Assembly: GCA_039816045.1 (NCBI GenBank)
Contig: JBCBYB010000024.1
Location: forward strand, 1-64,000
Direction: 5' to 3'
DNA length: 64,000 nucleotides
Source: Thermohalobaculum sp039816045
GTDB lineage: Bacteria; Pseudomonadota; Alphaproteobacteria; Rhodobacterales; Rhodobacteraceae
Numbering within the stretch: the first letter of the stretch is position 1; each line of letters starts with the position of its first letter. The translations under genes and the position numbers were made by a program. Of this stretch, positions 57,506-64,000 are shown one piece after another. Under the pieces are notes generated by a model. The model made no database searches, had not been told where the DNA came from, and worked only from the letters and a program-made list of their open reading frames with translations.

Positions 57506-58486
57506 ATGAGCTTCACCCTGCAGCCCGCCCCCATCGCGCGGCCCAATCGCTGTCAGCTGTTCGGTCCGGGCTCGCGGCCCGAGCTCTTCCCCAAGATGGC
57601 CGCAAGCGCCGCCGATGTGATCAATCTCGACCTCGAGGACTCGGTTTCACCCGCGGAAAAGGACGCGGCCCGGGCCAACATCGTCAAGGCCATCGGTGCA
57701 ATCAACTGGGGCAGCAAAACGCTCTCGGTGCGGATCAACGGGCTCGATACGGGGTTCTGGTACCGCGACGTGGTGGATCTGTTGGAGCAGGGTTCCGACA
57801 GGCTCGACCAAATCATGATCCCCAAGGTTGGGAACGCCCGGGACCTCTACGCGGTGGATGCCCTGGTCAGCTCGATCGAGCAGGCGAAGGGCCGCAAGAA
57901 GCGGATCGGTTTCGAGGTGATCATCGAGACGGCGGCGGGCCTGGCGCATGTGGAGGAGATCGCGGCCGCGACACCGCGCCTCCAGGCGATGAGCCTCGGC
58001 GCAGCGGATTACGCCGCCTCGATGGGCATGGCCACGACCGGGATCGGCGGAACCCAGGCCGACTACTACATGATCGAGAACGCGCGCGAAGACAGCGGAC
58101 CGCGAGCCATCCACTGGGCTGACCCGTGGCACATGCCGACGGTCGCAATCGTGGCGGCGTGCCGGACGCACGGCATCCTGCCGGTCGATGGCCCCTTTGG
58201 TGATTTCTCCGACGAGGCGGGCTTCCTTGCACAGGCGCACCGGGCCGCGACACTTGGGATGGTGGGTAAGTGGGCGATCCATCCGAAGCAGATCGCGCTG
58301 GCCAATCAGGTCTTCACACCCTCTGAGGCGAAGATTGCCGAGTCGCGGCGCATTCTGGAGGCCATGGCCGAGGCGGAGAAACAGGGCGCCGGGGCGGTGA
58401 CCCTGGACGGCAAGTTGATCGACCTGGCCTCGATCCGGCAGGCAGAAGTCATCGTGAAGCAGGCGGAACTGATCGCAAGCGCGTAA
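57506..58486 (+). CDS. mcl1: L-malyl-CoA/beta-methylmalyl-CoA lyase
   Basis: A 326-aa CitE/HpcH-type lyase, closely matching Rhodobacter Mcl1 as I recall it. It cleaves malyl-CoA to glyoxylate and acetyl-CoA, and methylmalyl-CoA to glyoxylate and propionyl-CoA, in the ethylmalonyl-CoA pathway. Start: SFTLQPAPIARPNRCQLFGP. Metal ligands lie in INLDLEDSV and GFEVIIETAAGLAHVEE. AMSLGAADYAASMGM, GIGGTQADYYM and ILPVDGPFGDFSDEAGF follow. AGGAG precedes the ATG. The rest of the pathway is not in this window. It converges on pheA with 7 bp between stops. Confidence 0.93.
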   Translation: MSFTLQPAPIARPNRCQLFGPGSRPELFPKMAASAADVINLDLEDSVSPAEKDAARANIVKAIGAINWGSKTLSVRINGLDTGFWYRDVVDLLEQGSDRLDQIMIPKVGNARDLYAVDALVSSIEQAKGRKKRIGFEVIIETAAGLAHVEEIAAATPRLQAMSLGAADYAASMGMATTGIGGTQADYYMIENAREDSGPRAIHWADPWHMPTVAIVAACRTHGILPVDGPFGDFSDEAGFLAQAHRAATLGMVGKWAIHPKQIALANQVFTPSEAKIAESRRILEAMAEAEKQGAGAVTLDGKLIDLASIRQAEVIVKQAELIASA

Positions 58487-58493
58487 GGGCGCC

Positions 58494-59363
58494 TTAGGAG
58501 ACCTCTGTGGCCGCCACCCGCCTGTAGGGGTGTGCGGGGTAGACGCCGAGAATCGTGAGTTGCCGCGAGAAGAAGCCAAGCTCCTCCAGAGCCCGGGCCA
58601 CATTGGCATGCGCCGGGTGGCCCTCGATCTCCGCGTAGAACTCCGTCGCCGTGAAGCTGCCGTCCTTCATGAAGCTCTCGAGCTTGACCATGTTGATGCT
58701 GTTGGTCGCGAAGCCGCCCATGGCTTTGTAGAGTGCGGCCGGCACGTTGCGGACCTGGAAGACGAAACTCGTTATGGTCTCGCCATCGGTCGGATCGGCC
58801 TCGATTTTCTGGCGCGAGAGCACCACGAAGCGCGTTGTGTTGTCCGCCCGGTCCTCGATATCGCCAGCGAGCACCTTGAGGCCGTAGATCTCGCCCGCAA
58901 GGGCCGAGGCTATGGCCGCGCGCGCCGGGTTCGCCTCTTCGGCCACCAGGCGGGCACTTCCCGCGGTGTCACCGCCTGCAAGACCGGCGATATCATGTTG
59001 ACTGAGGAACCGTCGGCACTGGCCCAGGGCGACCGAAAAGCTCATCGCCTCCCGCACCCCGTCCAGTTTGGCGTCCGGCAGACCAAGAAGCTGGAGGCGA
59101 ACGGGCAGAAAGTGCTCCCCAATCGCGTAGAGCCCGGATGTGGGCAGCAAGTGATGCAAATCCGCAACTCGTCCGTATTGCGAGTTCTCAATCGGCATCA
59201 TCGCCAAATCAGCCGCACGGCTGCGGACCGCCTCGAGGGCCACCTCGAAGGTCGCGCAGGGCAAAGGGTCCATCGCAGGAAAGACCTCGCGGCACGCTTG
59301 ATGCGAGAAAGCGCCCAACTCGCCTTGAAAGGCGATTTTGCCAGTCCGGTTGCTGTCCAACAT
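58494..59363 (-). CDS. pheA: prephenate dehydratase
   Basis: A 289-aa monofunctional enzyme that makes phenylpyruvate for Phe synthesis. IAFQGELGAFSHQACREVFP at the start, MMPIENSQYGRVADL, and DNTTRFVVLSRQ (the catalytic TRF motif) form the catalytic domain. A C-terminal ACT domain (VFQVRNVPAALYKAMGGFAT...INMVKLESF) should bind Phe for feedback. No chorismate mutase part. It diverges from the cytochrome c gene; a TATACA in the gap on its strand is a possible -10. Confidence 0.96.
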   Translation of the reverse strand: MLDSNRTGKIAFQGELGAFSHQACREVFPAMDPLPCATFEVALEAVRSRAADLAMMPIENSQYGRVADLHHLLPTSGLYAIGEHFLPVRLQLLGLPDAKLDGVREAMSFSVALGQCRRFLSQHDIAGLAGGDTAGSARLVAEEANPARAAIASALAGEIYGLKVLAGDIEDRADNTTRFVVLSRQKIEADPTDGETITSFVFQVRNVPAALYKAMGGFATNSINMVKLESFMKDGSFTATEFYAEIEGHPAHANVARALEELGFFSRQLTILGVYPAHPYRRVAATEVS

Positions 59364-59404
59364 TCTGCGTCCTTTAAGATGGCGTTTCGTCGCGCCTGTA
59401 TAGC

Positions 59405-59433
59405 TTGTGACATTGGGTGCGAAAGCGCTAAAT
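59405..59433 (+). promoter_or_regulatory. candidate promoter of the cytochrome c gene
   Basis: TTGTGA (59405-59410), 17 bp, CTAAAT (59428-59433), 47 bp upstream of the cytochrome start, in the divergent gap with pheA. Confidence 0.4.
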
Positions 59434-59480
59434 CGACCGCCGAACCGTTTGCCTTAGCCGCCGCGAGGGAGTGACCCCAG

Positions 59481-60764
59481 ATGTCCATGGACGAGATCAA
59501 CAAGATTGCTGGAGCCGCGATCGCCGCATTGCTGGTTTTCCTCCTGCTCGGCTTCTTTTCGGGAAAAATCTTCCATGCGGGAGAGCAGGGGGCGCACCAT
59601 GGTGAAGAGACCCTGGCTTTCGCTCTAGATACCGGTGAAGAGGAAGTGGCGGAGCCGGAGGAGGAGATCTCGCTGGCGCAGCTAGCCTCGACCGCGGATG
59701 CCGCGCGTGGAGAGAAAGTCTTCAACAAGTGCAAGGCCTGTCACAAGATCGAGGACGGCTCGAATGGCGTCGGCCCGCATCTGTGGAATGTGGTCGGGCG
59801 CGAGATCGGGAGCGTGGGCGGCTATGGGTATTCCGGCGCGCTCGGAGGCATGGACGGCACCTGGGACGTTGCTGCCCTCGATGGCTTCCTCGAGTCGCCG
59901 AGTGGCTGGGCGCCCGGCACGGCCATGGGATATGCGGGCCTCAAGGATGCGGCCGACCGCATGGCCGTGATCGCCTATCTCAATGAAGCCGGGGACGCGC
60001 CGATCGACCTCATCGAAAGCGCCGGAGGGCTGGAAGAGGCGGCTGCGGTGGAAGACTCCACCGAAGACGTCGCTGCTGCGGACACAGAGGCAACGGCTGA
60101 GGAAGCTACCGAGGAGGCAGTCCCAGAAGACGCCTCGGCCACTGAGGCCGCCGCTTCGGAAGAAGCTGTCGAAGAGGAAACAGCAGCGACCGAGGACACC
60201 GGTGAGACAACGGCCGAGGCCGTGACTGAGGAAGCGGCGACTGAGGGAGCCGCGACGGAAGAAGCGGCGACCGAGGAAGCCGCGACGGAAGAAGCATCGG
60301 CGGAGCAAGCTTCGGAAGAGGCCACTGTGGAGAGTACAGAGGTGGCCGTTGCTGCTCCCGCGGAGGCCGAGAATGCCCCCGAGGCTGAAGCGGCAACCGA
60401 AGAAGCCTCTCCCTTCGCATCGCTTCTCGCGGCGGCCGACGCCGCCAACGGCAAGAAGATTTTCCGGAAGTGCCAAGCCTGCCATAAGGTTGAGGAAGGC
60501 AAGAACGGCGTGGGTCCATCCCTTTGGGGCGTGGTCGGTCGCGACATCGGCTCGGCTGAAGGCTATAGGTATTCCAAGGCGCTGGCCGGCATGGATGGTA
60601 CCTGGACGCTGTCCGGCCTGGACGGCTTCTTGACCAACCCGCGGAAGTGGGCGCCTGGGACCAAGATGGTCTATCAGGGCCTGCGCGACCCGCAGGACCG
60701 CATCGATGTGATCACCTATCTCAACGAGGCGGACGGCACGCCTTCGGACCTCGCTTCCGAGTAA
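59481..60764 (+). CDS. membrane-anchored di-haem cytochrome c with duplicated domain
   Basis: A 427-aa protein. One N-terminal membrane anchor (residues 9-28, IAGAAIAALLVFLLLGFFSG) is followed by an acidic spacer. Cytochrome domain 1 has CKACH at 84-88 and Met ligand 149 in APGTAM. A 130-residue Ala/Glu/Thr linker contains five EEAAT-type repeats. Domain 2 has CQACH at 331-335 and Met396 in APGTKM. The two domains are close copies (NGVGP, GMDGTW, YLNEA). It resembles cytochrome cy/c552, which carry electrons from the bc1 complex to oxidases. The duplication is the unusual part. An ideal terminator follows. Confidence 0.93.
   Translation: MSMDEINKIAGAAIAALLVFLLLGFFSGKIFHAGEQGAHHGEETLAFALDTGEEEVAEPEEEISLAQLASTADAARGEKVFNKCKACHKIEDGSNGVGPHLWNVVGREIGSVGGYGYSGALGGMDGTWDVAALDGFLESPSGWAPGTAMGYAGLKDAADRMAVIAYLNEAGDAPIDLIESAGGLEEAAAVEDSTEDVAAADTEATAEEATEEAVPEDASATEAAASEEAVEEETAATEDTGETTAEAVTEEAATEGAATEEAATEEAATEEASAEQASEEATVESTEVAVAAPAEAENAPEAEAATEEASPFASLLAAADAANGKKIFRKCQACHKVEEGKNGVGPSLWGVVGRDIGSAEGYRYSKALAGMDGTWTLSGLDGFLTNPRKWAPGTKMVYQGLRDPQDRIDVITYLNEADGTPSDLASE
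60225..60299 (+). repeat. five tandem 15-bp units in the cytochrome linker
   Basis: Units begin at 60225, 60240, 60255, 60270 and 60285. They encode TEEAA, TEGAA, TEEAA, TEEAA and TEEAS (residues 249-273). Imperfect at third codon positions. Such repeats can gain or lose units without shifting frame. Confidence 0.85.
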
Positions 60765-60788
60765 CTGAGCGAACCGCGAACAGAATGC

Positions 60789-60820
60789 GGCCCTGGCGCT
60801 TCGCCGGGGCCTTTCTCTTT
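60789..60820 (+). terminator. rho-independent terminator after the cytochrome c gene
   Basis: A 10-bp stem (60789-60798 with 60802-60811, one T-G pair) with a CTT loop is followed by TTCTCTTTC. It lies 24 bp after the stop codon. The rest of the gap to 60971 has AT-richer sequence that should hold the yejA-like promoter, but no clear hexamers. Confidence 0.82.
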
Positions 60821-60971
60821 CGCGTCGTCACGGGTCACCCCGCATTTGAAAACACGAAATCGCGAGGGAATACGCGCGAGGGACTGCGTTTTTCACTGAC
60901 GTGCCCGCCTTCGGCTTGAAAGCCCCCCACCTTCACCCTACCCCTTGTGAAGAATGCACAGGAGGGATGGC

Positions 60972-62840
60972 ATGAACTGGACACGGCGCGACCTCGGTAA
61001 ACTGAGCCTCAGCGCAGGGGTCCTTGCGGCCTTTCCAGGAGCGGCCAGGCAAGCACTTGCAGCAACCACGGTCGCCCACGGCGTATCTGCCTTCGGCGAC
61101 CTGAAATATCCCGCAGACTTCTCGCACTTCGACTATGCGGTACCGACCGCGCCGAAAGGTGGGACGTTCTCCATGGGGTTTGGCGGCGTCACGTTCGACA
61201 GCCTCAACGCCTACATCCTCAAGGGCACCCCGGTTCAAGGCATGTCGCTCACGACGGATACGCTGATGACCGGATCCGCGGACGAGGCCGACGCAATGTA
61301 CGGTCTCGTCGCCAGCGCCATCGAGTATGACGATGAACGGACCTTCGCCGCCTTCGATTTGCGGCCCGAGGCGAAATTCCGCGATGGGACACCGCTGACC
61401 GCCGACGACGTGGTGTTCTCCTTCGATGTCCTGCGCGAAAAGGGCCATCCGTCTTACCGCGCCGTGCTTCGTGGGGTCGCCTCGGCAACGGTCGAGAGCC
61501 CGACCCGCGTCCGCTTTGACTTCAAGGAGGAGTTCGCGCGGCGCGATTTGCCGATGGCCGTCGCCGGTTTGCCGATCTTTTCCAAATCCTATTTCGCGGA
61601 TCGGGACTTTGCCGAAGCGACGCTCGACGCGCCGATGACCTCCGGTCCGTATGAAGTGGAGATCGAGAGCCTCGAGCCGGGCCGAACCATGGTGTATCGC
61701 CGCCGCGAGGACTACTGGGCCGCGGATCTGCCTGTGAACCGAGGGCGCTACAATTTCGAGCGCATCCGCATCGAGTACTTCCGCGACCGTTCAGCGGCTT
61801 TCGAGGGGTTCAAGGCCGGCGCGTATACCTTCAACGAGGAATTCTGGTCCAAACTCTGGGCCACAGGCTATGATTTTCCGGCCGTCCAACGCGGTGACAT
61901 CGTGCGCGACGTGATCCCCGACAATCGCCCCGCCGGCACCCAAGGCTATTGGTTCAACCTCCGGCGCGAGAAGTTCGCTGACCCTCGGGTGCGCGAAGCT
62001 CTGGCGATCAGCTTCGACTTTGAGTGGTCGAACAAGTCGCTGTTCTACGAGCTCTACAACCGCACCGACAGCTTCTTCGAAGGCGGGCCAATGGAGGCGG
62101 AGAACCAGCCCTCGCCGGAGGAGTTGGCCCTTCTCGAGCCCCTGGCGGACCAACTGCCGCCGGGCGCGCTCGACAACCCTGCCTACCAGCCGCCAAAGAC
62201 CGATGGCTCAGGACGCAACCGGCGCAATCTCCGCCGTGCGGCCAAATTGCTCGACGAGGCCGGTTGGAGCGTATCAGGCGATGTGCGTAAGAACGCGGCC
62301 GGCGAGACGCTGTCGGTCGAGTTTCTGTCCGCCAGCCCTTCCTTCGACCGCATCACGGGGCCCTACGTGCAATCGCTCAAGCGGATCGGGGTGGATGCCA
62401 CCATGCGCCGCGTTGATCCGGCACAGTATGAGCGCCGCAGCGAAGAGTACGAGTTCGACATCGTCGTGGACCGCAAGTCGATGTCGCTGACCCCTGGCGT
62501 GGAATTGCGCAATTATTTTCACTCCGACAGTGCTGCGACCCCCGGTTCTCAAAACCTCGCCGGCGTGGCGAGCCCGGTGGTCGATGCACTGATCGAGAAG
62601 ATAGAAACCGCGCCGGACCGAAAGAGTCTCTCGACCGCTGTAAAGGCCCTCGATCGGGTGCTTCGCGCCATGCACATTTGGATCCCACAGTGGAACAAGG
62701 CATCGCACCATTTGGCCTTCTGGGACATCTACGGTCGTCCGCCGGCCGAGATGAAGCCCGCCTATGGCCGCGGAGTGATAGACCTCTGGTGGATAGTCGA
62801 GGAGAAGCGCGCCCGCTTCGGCGACAAGTTTGGATCCTGA
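60972..62840 (+). CDS. ABC transporter substrate-binding protein, SBP_bac_5 (YejA-like)
   Basis: A 622-aa periplasmic peptide-binding protein. Its signal peptide has twin arginines (NWTRRDLGKLSLSAGVLAAF), suggesting Tat export. SBP_bac_5 signatures are LTADDVVFSFDVLREKGHPS, RVREALAISFDFEWSNKSLF and PDRKSLSTAVKALDRVL near the end. HGVSAFGDLKYPADFSHFDY at the mature start is characteristic of YejA. The ATG at 60972 has GGAGGG; an ATG 6 codons earlier is less likely. It is followed 15 bp later by a YejB-like permease. The system imports oligopeptides such as microcin C-like compounds in E. coli; the ligand here is unknown. Confidence 0.92.
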   Translation: MNWTRRDLGKLSLSAGVLAAFPGAARQALAATTVAHGVSAFGDLKYPADFSHFDYAVPTAPKGGTFSMGFGGVTFDSLNAYILKGTPVQGMSLTTDTLMTGSADEADAMYGLVASAIEYDDERTFAAFDLRPEAKFRDGTPLTADDVVFSFDVLREKGHPSYRAVLRGVASATVESPTRVRFDFKEEFARRDLPMAVAGLPIFSKSYFADRDFAEATLDAPMTSGPYEVEIESLEPGRTMVYRRREDYWAADLPVNRGRYNFERIRIEYFRDRSAAFEGFKAGAYTFNEEFWSKLWATGYDFPAVQRGDIVRDVIPDNRPAGTQGYWFNLRREKFADPRVREALAISFDFEWSNKSLFYELYNRTDSFFEGGPMEAENQPSPEELALLEPLADQLPPGALDNPAYQPPKTDGSGRNRRNLRRAAKLLDEAGWSVSGDVRKNAAGETLSVEFLSASPSFDRITGPYVQSLKRIGVDATMRRVDPAQYERRSEEYEFDIVVDRKSMSLTPGVELRNYFHSDSAATPGSQNLAGVASPVVDALIEKIETAPDRKSLSTAVKALDRVLRAMHIWIPQWNKASHHLAFWDIYGRPPAEMKPAYGRGVIDLWWIVEEKRARFGDKFGS

Positions 62841-62855
62841 GCGGGAGCCGGGCCG

Positions 62856-64000
62856 ATGGGCGCCTACATTCTTCGACGGCTGATCCTTATCATCCCGACG
62901 CTGTTCGGGATCATGGCGCTGAACTTTATCCTCATCCAGTTCGCCCCCGGCGGGCCGGTACAACAGGTGATCTCTGAGGTTGAGGCAGCGGCCACCGGGG
63001 GCGGTGAGGGCGGGGCCACGGCGCGCTTTGCCGGCGGATCGGATGGCGGTGGCGGCCAACAGATCGACAGCTCCGGCTATCGCGGCGCGCAGGGGCTGGA
63101 TCCCGCCTTTATCGCCGAGCTTGAGGTGCAGTTCGGCTTTGCCCGCATCGTCTGCGGCCCGGACCACGAGGGCGAACCGGACGTCGACGCCCCCCGTTGT
63201 GAGAAAGAGCAGATCCCGGTGCTTGAGCGCTTCGTGATTATGCTCGGGAACTACGCCACCTTCGACTTCGGCGAGAGCTTCTTTCACTCCAAAGGCGTGA
63301 TCGATCTGGTGCTCGAGAAAATGCCGGTCTCGATCACCCTCGGCCTCTGGACCACGCTGATTGCCTATCTCGTCTCGATCCCCCTCGGCATCGCCAAGGC
63401 AGTGCGGGACGGCTCGCGCTTCGACGCCGTGACCTCTGGGCTCATCATCGCGGCCTATGCAATCCCTGGCTTCCTCTTCGCGGTCCTGCTGCTCGTGCTC
63501 TTTGCCGGCGGCTCGTTCCTGCAGATCTTCCCCCTCCGCGGTCTGCACTCGGACGGGTGGGAGCAAATGGGTTGGGGCGCCTACATCCTCGACTATCTCT
63601 GGCACATCGTGCTGCCGGTGACGGCTATGGCGATTTCCGGATTCGCCACGCTCACGCTGCTGACGAAGAACTCGTTCCTGGACGAGATCCGCAAGCAATA
63701 CGTGATCACCGCACGGGCGAAGGGCCTGTCGCAGAGCCGCGTGCTCTACGGCCACGTGTTCCGCAACGCGATGCTGATTGTGATCGCAGGCTTCCCAGGC
63801 GCGTTTGTTTCCATCTTCTTCACCGGCGCGCTGTTCGTGGAGACCGTGTTCTCGCTCGACGGTCTCGGGCTGCTCGGGTTCGAAAGCGTAGTGAACCGAG
63901 ACTATCCGGTGGTGATGGGCACGCTCTACATCTTCGGCTTGATGGGGCTCTTGGTGAAGCTGATCTCGGACCTGACCTATGTGTGGATCGACCCGCGCAT
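62856..64000 (+). CDS. ABC transporter permease (YejB-like), truncated by window end
   Basis: At least 381 residues of a BPD_transp_1 permease. The first helix GAYILRRLILIIPTLFGIMA is followed by NFILIQFAPGGPVQQVI, an unusually long periplasmic loop with a Gly-rich stretch (about 45-90), and the EAA-like permease motif near ARAKGLSQSRVLYGHVFRNA. The C-terminal WIDPRI is at the edge, so it lacks only a few residues. Long loop and length fit YejB rather than DppB/OppB. yejE and yejF would be expected next. Confidence 0.92.
   Translation, partial: MGAYILRRLILIIPTLFGIMALNFILIQFAPGGPVQQVISEVEAAATGGGEGGATARFAGGSDGGGGQQIDSSGYRGAQGLDPAFIAELEVQFGFARIVCGPDHEGEPDVDAPRCEKEQIPVLERFVIMLGNYATFDFGESFFHSKGVIDLVLEKMPVSITLGLWTTLIAYLVSIPLGIAKAVRDGSRFDAVTSGLIIAAYAIPGFLFAVLLLVLFAGGSFLQIFPLRGLHSDGWEQMGWGAYILDYLWHIVLPVTAMAISGFATLTLLTKNSFLDEIRKQYVITARAKGLSQSRVLYGHVFRNAMLIVIAGFPGAFVSIFFTGALFVETVFSLDGLGLLGFESVVNRDYPVVMGTLYIFGLMGLLVKLISDLTYVWIDPR

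Noticed and set aside
62274..63755. A 493-codon minus-strand frame over the yej genes
   Set aside because: Antisense to recognisable YejA/YejB motifs.
1..64000. tRNA, rRNA, CRISPR arrays, insertion sequences and phage genes
   Set aside because: Looked for T-arm-like motifs, regularly spaced direct repeats, transposase motifs and phage structural genes; none could be supported.

Overview
The window is a high-GC bacterial chromosome segment, densely coding on both strands. Gene content and order point to an alphaproteobacterium, most likely Rhodobacterales (Roseobacter/Rhodobacter type). The supporting evidence is an mcl1-type malyl-CoA lyase, a membrane-anchored cytochrome c beside pheA, the run rpoZ-rsh-DUF2062-pdxJ-acpS-lepB-rnc-era-DUF1491-recO, yidC-MOSC-engB, and mtaB-dapF. 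This assignment is inferred from recall of gene orders, not from a search. No rRNA, tRNA, CRISPR array, insertion sequence or prophage was recognised.

Layout. 1-12.5 kb holds ftsY, mtaB, dapF, a DUF4188 gene, an AttEFGH-like ABC operon with one large permease and a secreted AttH/CrtC-like partner, adenosine kinase, an orphan peptidoglycan-binding protein, nth and an Ada-type repair gene. 12.5-15.7 kb holds three consecutive paralogous DUF4214 proteins. 15.7-19.3 kb holds engB, a MOSC gene and yidC. 19.5-30.1 kb is a branched-chain-amino-acid-type (Liv-like) ABC importer. It has both permeases, both ATPases, two paralogous binding proteins, an AMP-forming acyl-CoA synthetase and three small membrane proteins, and it is split in the middle by a VOC gene and an opposite-strand SHOCT gene. 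30-37 kb holds a heat-shock Hsp20 with a sigma32-like promoter and a ROSE-like RNA thermometer, a secreted trypsin-like protease with DUF2147, an unknown 396-aa protein, ptsP and lysC. 37-42 kb holds a methyltransferase, a HisA-like paralog, a family-5 uracil-DNA glycosylase, a NYN protein, folK and an unknown 335-aa protein. 42-51.3 kb is the stringent-response, pyridoxal, secretion and RNA-processing housekeeping run. 51.4-57.4 kb holds an MsbA-like exporter, ispH, a methyltransferase, rnhA, and fmt with one intact and one degenerate peptide deformylase. 57.5-64 kb holds mcl1, pheA, a duplicated di-haem cytochrome c and the start of a yej-type peptide ABC importer that runs off the end.

Most interesting points. 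The Liv-like importer/acyl-CoA ligase locus with small unannotated membrane subunits is the best candidate for an undescribed system: an importer with coupled CoA activation of a carboxylic acid. Others are the DUF4214 triplet, a family of perfect long palindromes with related loops (8375-8458, 12465-12558), an ATATCGC five-copy array next to livH, the HisA-like and deformylase-like paralogs that lack catalytic residues, and the tandem-domain cytochrome c with a 15-bp repeat in its linker.
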